From the NCBI GenBank assembly GCA_021806845.1, contig JAKAPV010000116.1, positions 1 to 8,995 of the forward strand: a stretch of DNA of 8,995 nt. Reading direction: 5' to 3'. The position numbers were made by a program, and so were the translations under genes. This DNA comes from Bacillota bacterium (lineage in GTDB: Bacteria > Bacillota > Sulfobacillia > JAJZYS01 > JAJYTV01). The stretch's first letter is position 1; every line of letters begins with the position of its first letter. Below, piece by piece: positions 1 to 7,142 of the stretch. The notes beneath the pieces were generated by a model. It searched no databases, was not told the DNA's origin, and was given only the letters and a program-made list of their open reading frames with translations.

Positions 1-1038
1 GACGGCTCGAAGATTGCAAACCACATCGCGCCCTACGAGCGCGCGGCGCGACTGCGCGGCTCCACCTACATCGTAGGGCTTCTGCTGGCGCGCCTCGGGC
101 GGGCCGAGGTGGCCGTCCCGGGTGGCTGCGACATCGGTGCCCGGCCCGTGGACTTCCACCTGCGCGGCTTCGAGGCGCTCGGCGCGCGCGCCTGGGTCGA
201 ACACGGCGCGATCATCGCCGAGACCCCGCAGGGCCTCCAGGGAACGCGCTTCTACATCGAGCGGCGCTCGCATGGCACGACCTGCAACCTGATGATCGCC
301 TCCTCTCTCGCGTTTGGTACAACCATCCTCGACAACGCCGCCCAGGAACCGGAGATCGTGGACCTTGCGAACCTGATCAACTCCATGGGCGGCCGCATCC
401 GCGGAGCCGGGACGGATACGATCCGCATCGAGGGCGTGGAAAAGCTGCACGGCGTGCACCATGAAGTGATCCCCGACCGGATCGAGGCCGGCACCTTCAT
501 GCTCGCCGCGGCCGCGACCGGCGGCCGCGTCACCGTGGGCCCCGTGATCCCGGAGCACCTGCGCACCGTGATCGCGAAGCTGCAGGCGATGGGGGCGAAG
601 GTTGACACGGACTTCGACTCGGTCACGGTGGACGCACCGGAGCGCCTGAGGGCCGTTGACATCCAGACGCTGCCGCACCCCGGCTTCCCGACGGACCTCC
701 AGCCGCAGATGCTCGCGGTGCTCTGCCTTGCGGACGGCGTGTCGGTGGTGGAGGAAACGATCTTCGACAACCGGTTCGGCTATGCCAACGAGCTTGTACG
801 CCTTGGCGCGCAGATCAAGGTGGAGCACAATACGGCGCTCGTGCGGGGTGTGAACGTCTTGACGGGCGCACCCGTGACGGCAAACGATATTCGCGGCGGG
901 GCGGCGCTGGTCATCGCCGGTCTCGCTGCTCAGGGCCGCACCGAGGTGGCCGGGGTGCGGCACATCGAGCGCGGCTTTGAACACCTGGAGGAGAAGCTCA
1001 GCTCCCTCGGCGCGGAGATCCGCATCGTCGAGGACTGA
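1..1038 (+). CDS. murA: UDP-N-acetylglucosamine 1-carboxyvinyltransferase (MurA family), 5' end missing
   Basis: The reading frame is open from base 1, so the gene begins before the window; the ATG-like start near 109 is internal to the fold. MurA transfers enolpyruvate from PEP to UDP-GlcNAc, the first committed cytoplasmic step of peptidoglycan synthesis. Visible family hallmarks are the catalytic-loop Cys in PGGCDIGARP (Cys codon 127-129) with the following Arg, the PDRIEAGTFM block, HPGFPTDLQ containing the catalytic Asp, and NDIRGGAALVIAG containing the late conserved Arg. About 346 residues are present against the usual 415-430, so the N-terminal Lys-Asn region is outside the window. 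Odd points: the usual SVGAT segment reads SHGTT (268-282), and the usual RASxxxxGPLLAR reads RGSTYIVGLLLAR. This may therefore be a divergent paralogue rather than the main housekeeping copy. The family call is firm; which paralogue is not. Confidence 0.93.
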   Translation, partial: DGSKIANHIAPYERAARLRGSTYIVGLLLARLGRAEVAVPGGCDIGARPVDFHLRGFEALGARAWVEHGAIIAETPQGLQGTRFYIERRSHGTTCNLMIASSLAFGTTILDNAAQEPEIVDLANLINSMGGRIRGAGTDTIRIEGVEKLHGVHHEVIPDRIEAGTFMLAAAATGGRVTVGPVIPEHLRTVIAKLQAMGAKVDTDFDSVTVDAPERLRAVDIQTLPHPGFPTDLQPQMLAVLCLADGVSVVEETIFDNRFGYANELVRLGAQIKVEHNTALVRGVNVLTGAPVTANDIRGGAALVIAGLAAQGRTEVAGVRHIERGFEHLEEKLSSLGAEIRIVED

Positions 1039-1053
1039 GGTTTCCGCATAGCG

Positions 1054-1060
1054 AAAGGAG
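1054..1060 (+). promoter_or_regulatory. Ribosome binding site of the thiolase gene
   Basis: AAAGGAG lies 8 bases before the ATG at 1069 in the 30-base murA-thiolase gap. It fixes that start. No terminator or clear promoter is seen in the gap, so read-through from murA is possible. Confidence 0.8.
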
Positions 1061-1068
1061 CGGTTTTC

Positions 1069-2238
1069 ATGTCTGAAACCGTCGTGGTTGCTGCGGCCCG
1101 CACGCCGTTCGGGAAGTTCGGCGGCGCTCTGCGCGACGTCCCCGCTGTCGAACTCGGGGCGCAGGCGATCCGCGCCGTTGTCGAGCGGAGCGGCGTCGCG
1201 GGACAGGACATCGACTACGCCTATATGGGCATGGTCTTGCAAGCCGGCGCCGGCCAGATCCCCTCGCGGCAGGCGACGATGCGCGCGGGCCTGCCGGCGA
1301 CGCTGCCCTCGGACACGATCAACAAGGTTTGCGCCTCATCCCTGCGCGCGGTCAACCTCGGTGACATGATGATCCGGCTCGGCGACGCGAAGGTAGTGCT
1401 CGCGGGTGGGATGGAGAGCATGTCGCGCGCACCCTACCTCCTCGAGAAGGCGCGCTACGGATACCGCATGGGAAACGGCGAACTCGTTGACGCGGTGGTA
1501 CACGATGGCCTCTGGTGCGCGTTTTCGGATTGCCACATGGGCATGCACGGCGGCAACGTGGCGAAGGAACTCGGCGTCAGCCGCGCGGACCAGGACGACT
1601 GGGCATACCGCTCGCAGATGCTGGCGAAGGCGGCGATGGAGCAAGGCCGCCTGGATGACGAGGTCGTGCCCGTGCGCTACGAGAAGGCGGAGCTATTGCA
1701 GGACGAGGGACCGCGCCCGGAATCGACGCGGGAGAAGCTCGGGCAGCTGCGGCCGGTCTTCAGCCCGGACCACGACGTGACGGCGGGCAACGCCCCGGGA
1801 CTCAACGACGGCGGCTCGGCGATCCTCCTGATGTCGAAGGAGGAGGCCCAGCGCAGGGGCCTGCGCCCCCTTGCGACAATCTTGAGCCACGGTCAGGTCT
1901 CGCAGGATCCGCCGTACCTCGCGACCGTACCCGCGCTCTCCGCGCAGGTGGCGCTGAAGAAGGCCGGGCTCGCTGCGAAGGACCTTTCGCTCGTGGAGAT
2001 CAACGAGGCGTTTGCCTCCGTGGCTGTCACGTCGACGCGCATGCTCGGCGTGGACCCAGAGATCGTCAATCCGAACGGCGGCGCGATTGCGTTCGGCCAC
2101 CCCGTCGGAGCTTCCGGCGCACGCATCCTGATGACCATGATCTACGAGCTTCGCCGCCGCGGCGGTGGCTACGGCGTCGCGGCGATCTGCTCCGGCGGCG
2201 GACAGGGAGAGGCAACGCTCGTGCGGGTGGACGGCTGA
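1069..2238 (+). CDS. thlA: Acetyl-CoA C-acetyltransferase (biosynthetic-type thiolase)
   Basis: A 389-residue thiolase of normal family length, with its start set by a good ribosome binding site. Thiolase II reversibly condenses two acetyl-CoA to acetoacetyl-CoA in the cytoplasm. The nucleophilic Cys is C88 in INKVCASSLRAV, the NEAFA block is present (EINEAFASVAV), the catalytic His is H344 in GGAIAFGHPVGASGAR, and the second active-site Cys is C374 in CSGGGQGEA. The CoA-binding TAGNAPGLNDG block is also intact. The stop codon overlaps the next start by one base (TGATG at 2236-2240), implying translational coupling with the 3-hydroxyacyl-CoA dehydrogenase that performs the next step. Together they could serve butyrate/crotonate formation, polyhydroxybutyrate precursors or degradation of C4 acyl-CoAs; no crotonase or acyl-CoA dehydrogenase is in the window to decide. 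A longer-chain 3-ketoacyl-CoA thiolase remains possible. Confidence 0.94.
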   Translation: MSETVVVAAARTPFGKFGGALRDVPAVELGAQAIRAVVERSGVAGQDIDYAYMGMVLQAGAGQIPSRQATMRAGLPATLPSDTINKVCASSLRAVNLGDMMIRLGDAKVVLAGGMESMSRAPYLLEKARYGYRMGNGELVDAVVHDGLWCAFSDCHMGMHGGNVAKELGVSRADQDDWAYRSQMLAKAAMEQGRLDDEVVPVRYEKAELLQDEGPRPESTREKLGQLRPVFSPDHDVTAGNAPGLNDGGSAILLMSKEEAQRRGLRPLATILSHGQVSQDPPYLATVPALSAQVALKKAGLAAKDLSLVEINEAFASVAVTSTRMLGVDPEIVNPNGGAIAFGHPVGASGARILMTMIYELRRRGGGYGVAAICSGGGQGEATLVRVDG

Positions 2239-3080
2239 TGCGCCGCGTCTTTATCGTCGGCGCCGGCCAGATGGGCAGCGGGATCGCGCAGGTCGCGGCG
2301 CAGGCCGGCCGCGAAGTCACGGTGCGCGACGTGGAGCAGGCGTTTCTCGATCGCGGCAGGAAGACGATCGAAACGTCTCTCGCCAGGCTCGTGAAGCGCG
2401 GCAGCGTGACGCAGGAGGAGGCGGACGCGGCTCTCTCGCGCGTCCGGTTCTCCCTGGACCTCGAGCCGGCGCGCGACGCGGACCTCTGCATCGAGGCGAT
2501 CATCGAGCGCTACGAGGAGAAGTCGGCGCTCTGGCGCGACATCGCCGCGATCGCACCCGAAGGCGCGATCCTGGCCAGCAACACGTCGTCGCTTCCCATC
2601 ACGCGGCTGGCGACAAACGTGTCGCACCCGGAGCGGTTCGTCGGCATGCACTTCATGAACCCGGTGCCCGTGATGCAGCTCGTCGAGGTGATCACCGGCC
2701 TTGCGACCGCGGAGGCGACGACCGCCGCCGTGGAGGCGGAGGCGGCTGCGTACGGCAAGACGACGGTGCGAGCCAAGGACTTCCCGGGTTTCGTCTCCAA
2801 CCGGGTCCTGATGCCACTGATCAACGAGGCGGTCTTCACCCTGTACGAGGGAGTGGCGAGCGCCGAGGACATCGACACGGTGATGAAGCTCGGCATGAAC
2901 CACCCCATGGGCCCGCTCCAGCTCGCCGATTTCATTGGACTCGACACCTGCCTCTACATCCTTGAGGTGCTCCACGAGGGATTCGGGGACCCGAAGTACA
3001 GGCCGTGTCCCTTGCTGCGCCAGTATGTGCAGGCCGGGTACTATGGCAGGAAGTCCGGTCGGGGCTTCTACACCTACTGA
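2238..3080 (+). CDS. hbd: 3-hydroxybutyryl-CoA dehydrogenase
   Basis: A 280-residue single-domain-type 3-hydroxyacyl-CoA dehydrogenase, close to the roughly 282 residues of clostridial Hbd. It interconverts acetoacetyl-CoA and 3-hydroxybutyryl-CoA with NAD(P)H. The N-terminal Rossmann motif is VGAGQMGSGIA (residues 7-17), with D31 ending the second strand, typical of NAD preference. Catalytic and substrate residues line up with the known enzymes: S117 in NTSSLPIT, H138 in GMHFMNPVPVMQLVE, E150 as its partner, and N188 in FPGFVSNRVL. The C-terminal dimerisation domain carries GMNHPMGPLQLADFIGLDT and ends in GRKSGRGFYTY, the usual family terminus. The ATG overlaps the thiolase stop by one base, so the pair forms one translational unit. 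Confidence 0.95.
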   Translation: MRRVFIVGAGQMGSGIAQVAAQAGREVTVRDVEQAFLDRGRKTIETSLARLVKRGSVTQEEADAALSRVRFSLDLEPARDADLCIEAIIERYEEKSALWRDIAAIAPEGAILASNTSSLPITRLATNVSHPERFVGMHFMNPVPVMQLVEVITGLATAEATTAAVEAEAAAYGKTTVRAKDFPGFVSNRVLMPLINEAVFTLYEGVASAEDIDTVMKLGMNHPMGPLQLADFIGLDTCLYILEVLHEGFGDPKYRPCPLLRQYVQAGYYGRKSGRGFYTY

Positions 3081-3083
3081 TCG

Positions 3084-3090
3084 AAGGAGG
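3084..3090 (+). promoter_or_regulatory. Ribosome binding site selecting the moaC GTG start
   Basis: AAGGAGG lies 7 bases before GTG at 3098, inside the 17-base gap after hbd. The perfect match and spacing choose this GTG over internal starts. Confidence 0.85.
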
Positions 3091-3097
3091 CTGAAAC

Positions 3098-3574
3098 GTG
3101 GGCGACCCAAGGCCAAGCCATCTCGACGAGAACGGGCGCGCCAGGATGGTCGACGTTACCGCGAAGGCGGAGACCGAGCGGGTCGCCGAAACGTCCGGCC
3201 GCGTCAAGATGGCGGACGCGACCCGTGAGATCCTTTTCCGCGGCGTCGCGGAGAAAGGGGATGTGCTGGCCGTCGCCAGCATCGCCGGGATCCAGGCGGC
3301 GAAGCGCACCGGCGAACTGATCCCCCTTTGCCACCCTCTGCCGCTTACCGATGTGCGCGTCGACTTCCACGAGACGCAGGACGGCGTCGGCATCACCGCC
3401 GTCGCGCGCACCGTAGGACGGACGGGCGTCGAGATGGAGGCCCTCACCGCCGTCTCGGTTGCAGCACTCACGATTTACGACATGCTGAAAGCGGTCGACC
3501 GCGGCATGGAGATCCAGGACATCCGCCTCGAGCGCAAAGCCGGCGGCAAGAGCGGCACCTGGCAGCGGGGCTGA
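3098..3574 (+). CDS. moaC: Cyclic pyranopterin monophosphate synthase MoaC
   Basis: A 158-residue MoaC. It converts the 3',8-cyclo-GTP product of MoaA into cyclic pyranopterin monophosphate, the first intermediate dedicated to molybdopterin. The sequence is collinear with E. coli MoaC from the MVDVTAKAETER block to GGKSG. Active-site residues are present: K53 (EKGD), H79 (LCHPL), E112 and E114 (GVEMEALTA), D128 and K131 (IYDMLKA) and K147. It starts with GTG after a strong ribosome binding site. It lies 17 bases after hbd and 4 bases before a Nudix gene, so it is probably co-transcribed with fatty-acyl-CoA genes rather than with moaA, moaE or moaD, none of which is here. A second cofactor gene, mogA, lies 1.6 kb away on the other strand. 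Confidence 0.96.
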   Translation: MGDPRPSHLDENGRARMVDVTAKAETERVAETSGRVKMADATREILFRGVAEKGDVLAVASIAGIQAAKRTGELIPLCHPLPLTDVRVDFHETQDGVGITAVARTVGRTGVEMEALTAVSVAALTIYDMLKAVDRGMEIQDIRLERKAGGKSGTWQRG

Positions 3575-3578
3575 GCGC

Positions 3579-3986
3579 GTGGAGCCGCAGTGGACAGGCG
3601 CCGCGGCACTTTGCCGTGGGGGAGGCAGGCTCCTCATGGTGCTGCAGGGAGCGCCGGGCGAGGATCCCACGTGGGCGGTGCCTTCCGGGGGGCGCGAAGC
3701 GGGAGAGACCTATCAGGACTGCTGCGTGCGGGAAGTCTGGGAGGAAACAGGCTACCGTGTTCGCGTCCTGCGGGAAGCCTTTGTCAAGCGCGGACTGTCC
3801 TTCGGCATGGAGGTCGAGGTGCATTATTACGAGGTGACTCTCCATGGCGGTGCACCGACCGTCCAGGACCCGGACGGGTTGATCCACGAGATCGCGTGGA
3901 AGTCGCCGGAAGACGTTGGGCGGCTTCCACTCTCGTTTCCTGAGGACCGGGAACTGCTCCTAACGTACCTCTCCGGTTCAAGCTGA
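3579..3986 (+). CDS. Nudix hydrolase, substrate unknown
   Basis: A 135-residue protein with a complete Nudix box (G-x5-E-x7-R-E-x2-E-E-x-G) at residues 37-58: G37, E43, R51-E52, E55-E56, G58. These glutamates bind the metal ions used to hydrolyse nucleoside diphosphates linked to another group. An N-terminal beta strand (GAAALCRGGGRLLMVLQG) and a C-terminal PEDRELLLTYL helix complete a minimal single-domain fold. It starts with GTG only 4 bases after the moaC stop; the ribosome binding site is weak (GGGG upstream), so translational coupling to moaC is likely. The substrate cannot be read from sequence; sanitising oxidised nucleotides or hydrolysing ADP-ribose or CoA derivatives are all possible. 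It is the last gene of the + strand run, followed by a short hairpin. Confidence 0.88.
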   Translation: MEPQWTGAAALCRGGGRLLMVLQGAPGEDPTWAVPSGGREAGETYQDCCVREVWEETGYRVRVLREAFVKRGLSFGMEVEVHYYEVTLHGGAPTVQDPDGLIHEIAWKSPEDVGRLPLSFPEDRELLLTYLSGSS

Positions 3987-4002
3987 ACCGATGGAACGGC
4001 TA

Positions 4003-4025
4003 GGAGCCGGTCATGGCCCGGCTCC
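4003..4025. terminator. Hairpin between convergent Nudix and acetamidase genes
   Basis: GGAGCCGG (4003-4010) and CCGGCTCC (4018-4025) form a perfect 8-bp stem with a 7-base loop. It sits 16 bases after the Nudix stop and 53 bases past the end of the opposing acetamidase gene. There is no T tract on either side, so it may be a weak, bidirectional or Rho-assisted terminator, or only an RNA 3'-end stabiliser. Confidence 0.45.
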
Positions 4026-4078
4026 CAGCCTGTCACTTGAGAAAGTCTTGGCGCGTACCCCTGCGCAGTCCGTACCGC

Positions 4079-5005
4079 TCACATAGCTCCGTCCAATATG
4101 GACTTTTCCAGGTGCATGGACACGACCCAATTTGGAGCGTCGACGATCTCCGAGATCTTAAGGTCGCCGGCGACGGATGCGAGCAGGTACGCATCGATGG
4201 CCGAAAGCCCCGTGCGGCGGGTGATCTCCTCGATCATACCCTCTGTCGCATGGCGGGCCGCTTGCCAGAGGTCGGGGCCGATGCCGGTCGTCGCGATGGC
4301 GCGGCCTTCCCGCGCGCTGACGGGATGCGTCTCAACCATCGGGAAGCGCCGCGCATGCCCCTTCTTGACGTGGACGCGCAGCGTTACCTCGGAACTCGTC
4401 TCGATGGCGGTGCCGCATACCTCGCCATCGCCCTGTGCGGAGTGGGTGTCGCCGAGCGACAGCAGTGCCCCAGGTACGGCGACCGGCAGGTGCAGCCTGG
4501 CTCCGGGTGTGATGTGCCGGATGTCCATGTTGCCTCCTTGGGCGCTCGGCGGCACGATGGGGTGATCACCGGGCGCTGCGAGAGCGATGCCAATCGTGCC
4601 GATGAACGGGACGACCGGAATCCGGAGGCCTGGAAGCAATTCCGCGCGCTCCTGCGATACCTTCGAGATGCGCAGGTGCGGGTCGGTGAACTGATCGGCC
4701 AGCAGGCCGAATCCTGGGATATTTGCGGTCCAGCCCCAGGAATCGAGGTCAATCGAGAGGATCTCAACAGTGAGTGTGTCGCCTGGCTCCGCTCCGTTCA
4801 CGTAGATCGGCCCAGACACGGGATTAACCCGCGAGAAATCCAGGCGCGCGACATCCGAAACCGTCGCATCCGCACCGAATTGCCCACCGGACGCGTTTGC
4901 AATCTCCAGCCGGACAGTCGCGCCGGGGTCAACTACAACTGCGGGTTCGAAATCGCGGTTCCAGGAAAAGTGCGCATGTGTCCTGGGAATGTGAAACGAC
5001 TGCAC
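4079..5005 (-). CDS. Acetamidase/formamidase family protein
   Basis: A protein of 308 residues when started at the GTG at 5005. The FmdA/AmdA family hydrolyses short amides such as formamide or acetamide to ammonia and the acid. Family landmarks in order: HFSWNRDFEPAVVVDPGATV near the N-terminus, NPVSGPIYVNGAEPGDTLTV, PFIGTIGIA, GGNMDIRHITPGARLHLPV, and GDTHSAQGDGEVCGTAIE, which carries the conserved metal-site-type His/Asp/Glu residues. The C-terminal LASVAGDLKISEIVD block is also typical. The frame stays open back to an ATG at 5143, but that adds about 46 residues unlike the family and has no ribosome binding site; GGAGGTG at 5011-5017 is correctly spaced for the GTG. It lies downstream of mogA on the same strand, possibly co-transcribed. 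The substrate is uncertain. Confidence 0.9.
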   Translation of the reverse strand: MQSFHIPRTHAHFSWNRDFEPAVVVDPGATVRLEIANASGGQFGADATVSDVARLDFSRVNPVSGPIYVNGAEPGDTLTVEILSIDLDSWGWTANIPGFGLLADQFTDPHLRISKVSQERAELLPGLRIPVVPFIGTIGIALAAPGDHPIVPPSAQGGNMDIRHITPGARLHLPVAVPGALLSLGDTHSAQGDGEVCGTAIETSSEVTLRVHVKKGHARRFPMVETHPVSAREGRAIATTGIGPDLWQAARHATEGMIEEITRRTGLSAIDAYLLASVAGDLKISEIVDAPNWVVSMHLEKSILDGAM

Positions 5006-5149
5006 ACATTCACCTCCACGGGGAATGGCAACGGTATTCGTCGGTACCTTTACGGCCGTATTGCGGCCGAACGAAAAGAATGCTGGAACCGGCCGGATGG
5101 CATCGGCTCCCAACTTGGTGAGAGCAGGCGGAGTGAACCGCATCAGGGG
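5006..5149 (-). other. mogA-acetamidase intergenic region with in-frame open leader
   Basis: 144 bases lie between the mogA stop and the chosen acetamidase start. The acetamidase frame remains open through it from an ATG at 5143. The acetamidase ribosome binding site (GGAGGTG, 5017 to 5011 on this strand) lies at its end, 5 bases before GTG. Two CGGCCG hexamers at 5053-5058 and 5064-5069, 5 bases apart, could form a small hairpin. I see no convincing promoter, so whether the acetamidase has its own transcript is open. Confidence 0.5.
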
Positions 5150-5629
5150 CTAATGGTCCGTCGGCGAGCGGTGCAGGATGTCCACCGCATGCTGAAGGAT
5201 CGGCCGCACGACCTCAAGGCCGTCCGCAACGCCGGAGGGACTCCCGGGCAGGTTCACGATCAGCGTACCTCCGCGCACTCCGGCAACCCCTCGCGAAAGC
5301 ATCGCCCGCGGTGTCTTGGGAAGACCCTGCAGCCGCATCGCCTCCGCGATGCCCGGCACCTCCCGCGTGAGGACCCTGCGTGTCGCCTCAGGGGTGACAT
5401 CCCGCGGCGAAAGGCCCGTGCCGCCCGTTGTGAGCACGCAGTCCAGCGCGAGTTCGTCCGCGCAGCGGGTGAGGGCTTGCGCGATCTCCTCCGCCTCGTC
5501 GGGCACCACCCCGCGCCAGGCGAGTTCATGATGCTCGCCCTGCAAGAACTCGGCAATCTTGTCTCCGCTCGCATCCGCGCGCTTGCCCTGCGCGCCCAAG
5601 TCGCTGATGGTGAGAATAGCGCAGCGCAT
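5150..5629 (-). CDS. mogA: Molybdopterin adenylyltransferase (MogA/MoaB family)
   Basis: A 159-residue protein of the MogA/MoaB/Cnx1G fold, which adenylates molybdopterin to prepare it for metal insertion by MoeA. The N-terminal strand is MRCAILTISDLGAQG, the pterin-binding block is TTGGTGLSPRDVTPEAT (residues 67-83, with the conserved D77 and E81), and the second substrate loop is NLPGSPSG (126-133). The start at 5629 is preferred over an upstream ATG at 5659 because AAGGGAG (5637-5643) lies 7 bases before it and the protein then begins at the first strand as in relatives. MogA and MoaB cannot be separated confidently from sequence alone. It is divergent from the coxS/coxM-like genes and shares a 130-base upstream region with them, fitting a molybdoenzyme locus. 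Confidence 0.92.
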   Translation of the reverse strand: MRCAILTISDLGAQGKRADASGDKIAEFLQGEHHELAWRGVVPDEAEEIAQALTRCADELALDCVLTTGGTGLSPRDVTPEATRRVLTREVPGIAEAMRLQGLPKTPRAMLSRGVAGVRGGTLIVNLPGSPSGVADGLEVVRPILQHAVDILHRSPTDH

Positions 5630-5657
5630 CGTCTGGCTCCCTTCGGCTTCTGGGCCC

Positions 5658-5666
5658 ATGATAGCA
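5658..5666 (-). promoter_or_regulatory. Possible extended -10 promoter element for mogA
   Basis: On the - strand the bases read TGCTATCAT, matching an extended -10 (TGn plus TATaaT-like hexamer). Transcription would begin near 5651, giving a leader of about 20 bases before the ATG at 5629. No good -35 element at standard spacing is visible. It rests on a single short motif, so it is a candidate only. Confidence 0.35.
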
Positions 5667-5759
5667 AAGGCTGGCCCGCAGGAATCTTACTGTTGGACCA
5701 GAAGCATGAATAAGGAAGCGGGCGCGACCCGCAACGAGCTTTGGAGGTGCAACCCGCCT

Positions 5760-6290
5760 GTGAAGGTCGAGCTGAAGGTGAACGGGCGAGCGGTGCGCCG
5801 GGAGATCGAGCCGCGGACGCTGCTCGTGGACTTCCTGCGTGAGGAGCTATCCCTGACGGGTACGAAGATCGGATGCGACACGAGCCAGTGCGGCGCATGC
5901 ACGGTGCTGCTCGATGGCCATGCCGTCAAGTCCTGCAACATGCTTGCGGTGCAGGTGCAGGGAAGAGACGTGGTAACGGTCGAGGGGCTCAAGGATCTTG
6001 TCCCAGAGCGGCTGCGCGAAGAGGGATTGCATCCGCTGCAGGCCGCATTTTGGAATGAACACGCACTGCAGTGCGGTTTCTGCACCCCAGGCATGCTGAT
6101 GTCCGCTAGCGACCTCTTGATGGAGAACCCGGACCCATCTGCGGAAGAAGTCCGCCACGGCCTTGAGGGGAACCTCTGCCGCTGCACGGGCTACGAGCCC
6201 ATCGTGCTCGCCGTGCAAAGGGCCGGAAGGAGCCTGCGGGATGCCGGGATAACACCGCTCGGCCAGCCGCGCGAGGGGGTGGCCGAGTGA
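5760..6290 (+). CDS. coxS: [2Fe-2S] subunit of a molybdenum hydroxylase (CoxS/XdhC-like small subunit)
   Basis: A 176-residue two-cluster ferredoxin subunit, of normal family length. It passes electrons from a molybdopterin subunit to the FAD subunit in xanthine dehydrogenase/CO dehydrogenase-type enzymes. The plant-type ferredoxin cluster ligands are C39, C44, C47 and C59 (GCDTSQCGACTVLLDG); the C-terminal helical cluster ligands are C105, C108, C140 and C142 (QCGFCTPG, CRCTGYEPI). Q104 is the Gln that normally contacts the molybdenum cofactor. GTG 5760 gives the family N-terminus (KVELKVNGR) and follows GGAGG at 5743-5747, although 12 bases is a long spacing. ATG 5706, adding 18 residues, is the alternative. 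The stop overlaps the next start by 4 bases (GTGA). The exact substrate of the enzyme is unknown. Confidence 0.93.
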   Translation: MKVELKVNGRAVRREIEPRTLLVDFLREELSLTGTKIGCDTSQCGACTVLLDGHAVKSCNMLAVQVQGRDVVTVEGLKDLVPERLREEGLHPLQAAFWNEHALQCGFCTPGMLMSASDLLMENPDPSAEEVRHGLEGNLCRCTGYEPIVLAVQRAGRSLRDAGITPLGQPREGVAE

Positions 6291-7138
6291 TCCCTCAGGA
6301 GTTCCGCTACCTGCGCCCTGCCAGCCTTGACGAGGCTGTCGCAGCACTCGCAGACCCCGGCGCGAAGCTGCTCGCCGGCGGGCAAAGTTTGCTGCCGCTC
6401 ATGCGCCTTCGCTTCGCCGCACCCGACGCCCTGGTGGATCTGCAGGACGTCGCCGAGCTCAAGGGGGTGGAGGTTCGCGGCGAAGAGCTGCGCATCGGGG
6501 CCCTCACGCGTCACGTGGAGGTCGCCGGCCTTGACACGTGGGATGCGCTCCGGGGAGCGGCGCAGCAGACGGGTGACCGGCAGGTGCGCCGCCTCGGCAC
6601 CATCGGCGGGGCCGTGAGCCACGCGGACCCGGCCGGCGACCTTCCGGCAGCCCTGCTCGCGCTTGGCGCCAGGGCCGAACTGGTCGGACCTGGGGGACGT
6701 CGCTCCGTGCCTCTCGAAGAGTTCTTCACCGGTCCGCTGATGACCGCGGCTACGCCCGGCGAGGTGCTGGAGTCCCTGTTCGTACCACTTCCCTCAGGGG
6801 GCAGCGGCTCGGCGTACTGCAAGCTGGCGCAGGACGCATCCGGATTCGCGCTTGTCGGCGTGGCTGCCCGTCTGGGCCTTGATAAGGGCGGGACGTGCCG
6901 CATGGCGGGGATCGGCGTCACTGGCGTCGGCTTCACCCCGTACCGGGCGCGCGCAGCGGAGGAACTGCTGCTTGGTAGCCGGCTGACGGACGCAGACATC
7001 GAAAAGGCTGCCCGCGCCGTCCTCGAGGACGTGGAGGTGGCGGCCGACGCATACGCCTCTGCCGAATACCGCGCGGAGATGTGCAGGCTGTTCACGCGGC
7101 GCGCGCTGGCGGCGGCTCTCTCCAAGGCGCAGATCTAA
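6287..7138 (+). CDS. coxM: FAD-binding medium subunit of a molybdenum hydroxylase (CoxM-like)
   Basis: A 283-residue protein matching the usual length of CoxM/XdhB. It binds FAD and hands electrons to the acceptor. The two FAD pyrophosphate/isoalloxazine motifs are AGGQSLLPLMR (residues 30-40) and TIGGAVSHADPAGDLP (105-120). The C-terminal CODH-type domain (around KLAQDASGFALVGVAARL through the EYRAEMCRLFTRRAL helix) is complete. The GTG start overlaps the coxS stop in GTGA, so the two are translationally coupled and probably made in equal amount. The partner molybdenum subunit, usually adjacent as coxL/xdhA, is absent from this window: downstream is a small unknown gene and then a hairpin. 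Carbon monoxide oxidation cannot be claimed without the large subunit; the symbol is used in the family sense only. Confidence 0.93.
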   Translation: MIPQEFRYLRPASLDEAVAALADPGAKLLAGGQSLLPLMRLRFAAPDALVDLQDVAELKGVEVRGEELRIGALTRHVEVAGLDTWDALRGAAQQTGDRQVRRLGTIGGAVSHADPAGDLPAALLALGARAELVGPGGRRSVPLEEFFTGPLMTAATPGEVLESLFVPLPSGGSGSAYCKLAQDASGFALVGVAARLGLDKGGTCRMAGIGVTGVGFTPYRARAAEELLLGSRLTDADIEKAARAVLEDVEVAADAYASAEYRAEMCRLFTRRALAAALSKAQI

Positions 7139-7142
7139 CCTG

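Noticed and set aside
252..770. A 172-codon - strand frame inside murA
   Set aside because: It is antisense to a well-conserved MurA frame and has no motif or start signal.
5630..5659. mogA starting at the ATG at 5659
   Set aside because: There is no ribosome binding site before it, it overlaps the possible -10 element, and the ten extra residues do not match the family; ATG 5629 has AAGGGAG at 7 bases.
4013..5713. A 566-codon open frame on the + strand
   Set aside because: It runs antisense to the acetamidase and mogA genes, both of which have clear family motifs and ribosome binding sites. Its translation is rich in Arg and His with no recognisable domain, as expected of a shadow in high-GC DNA.
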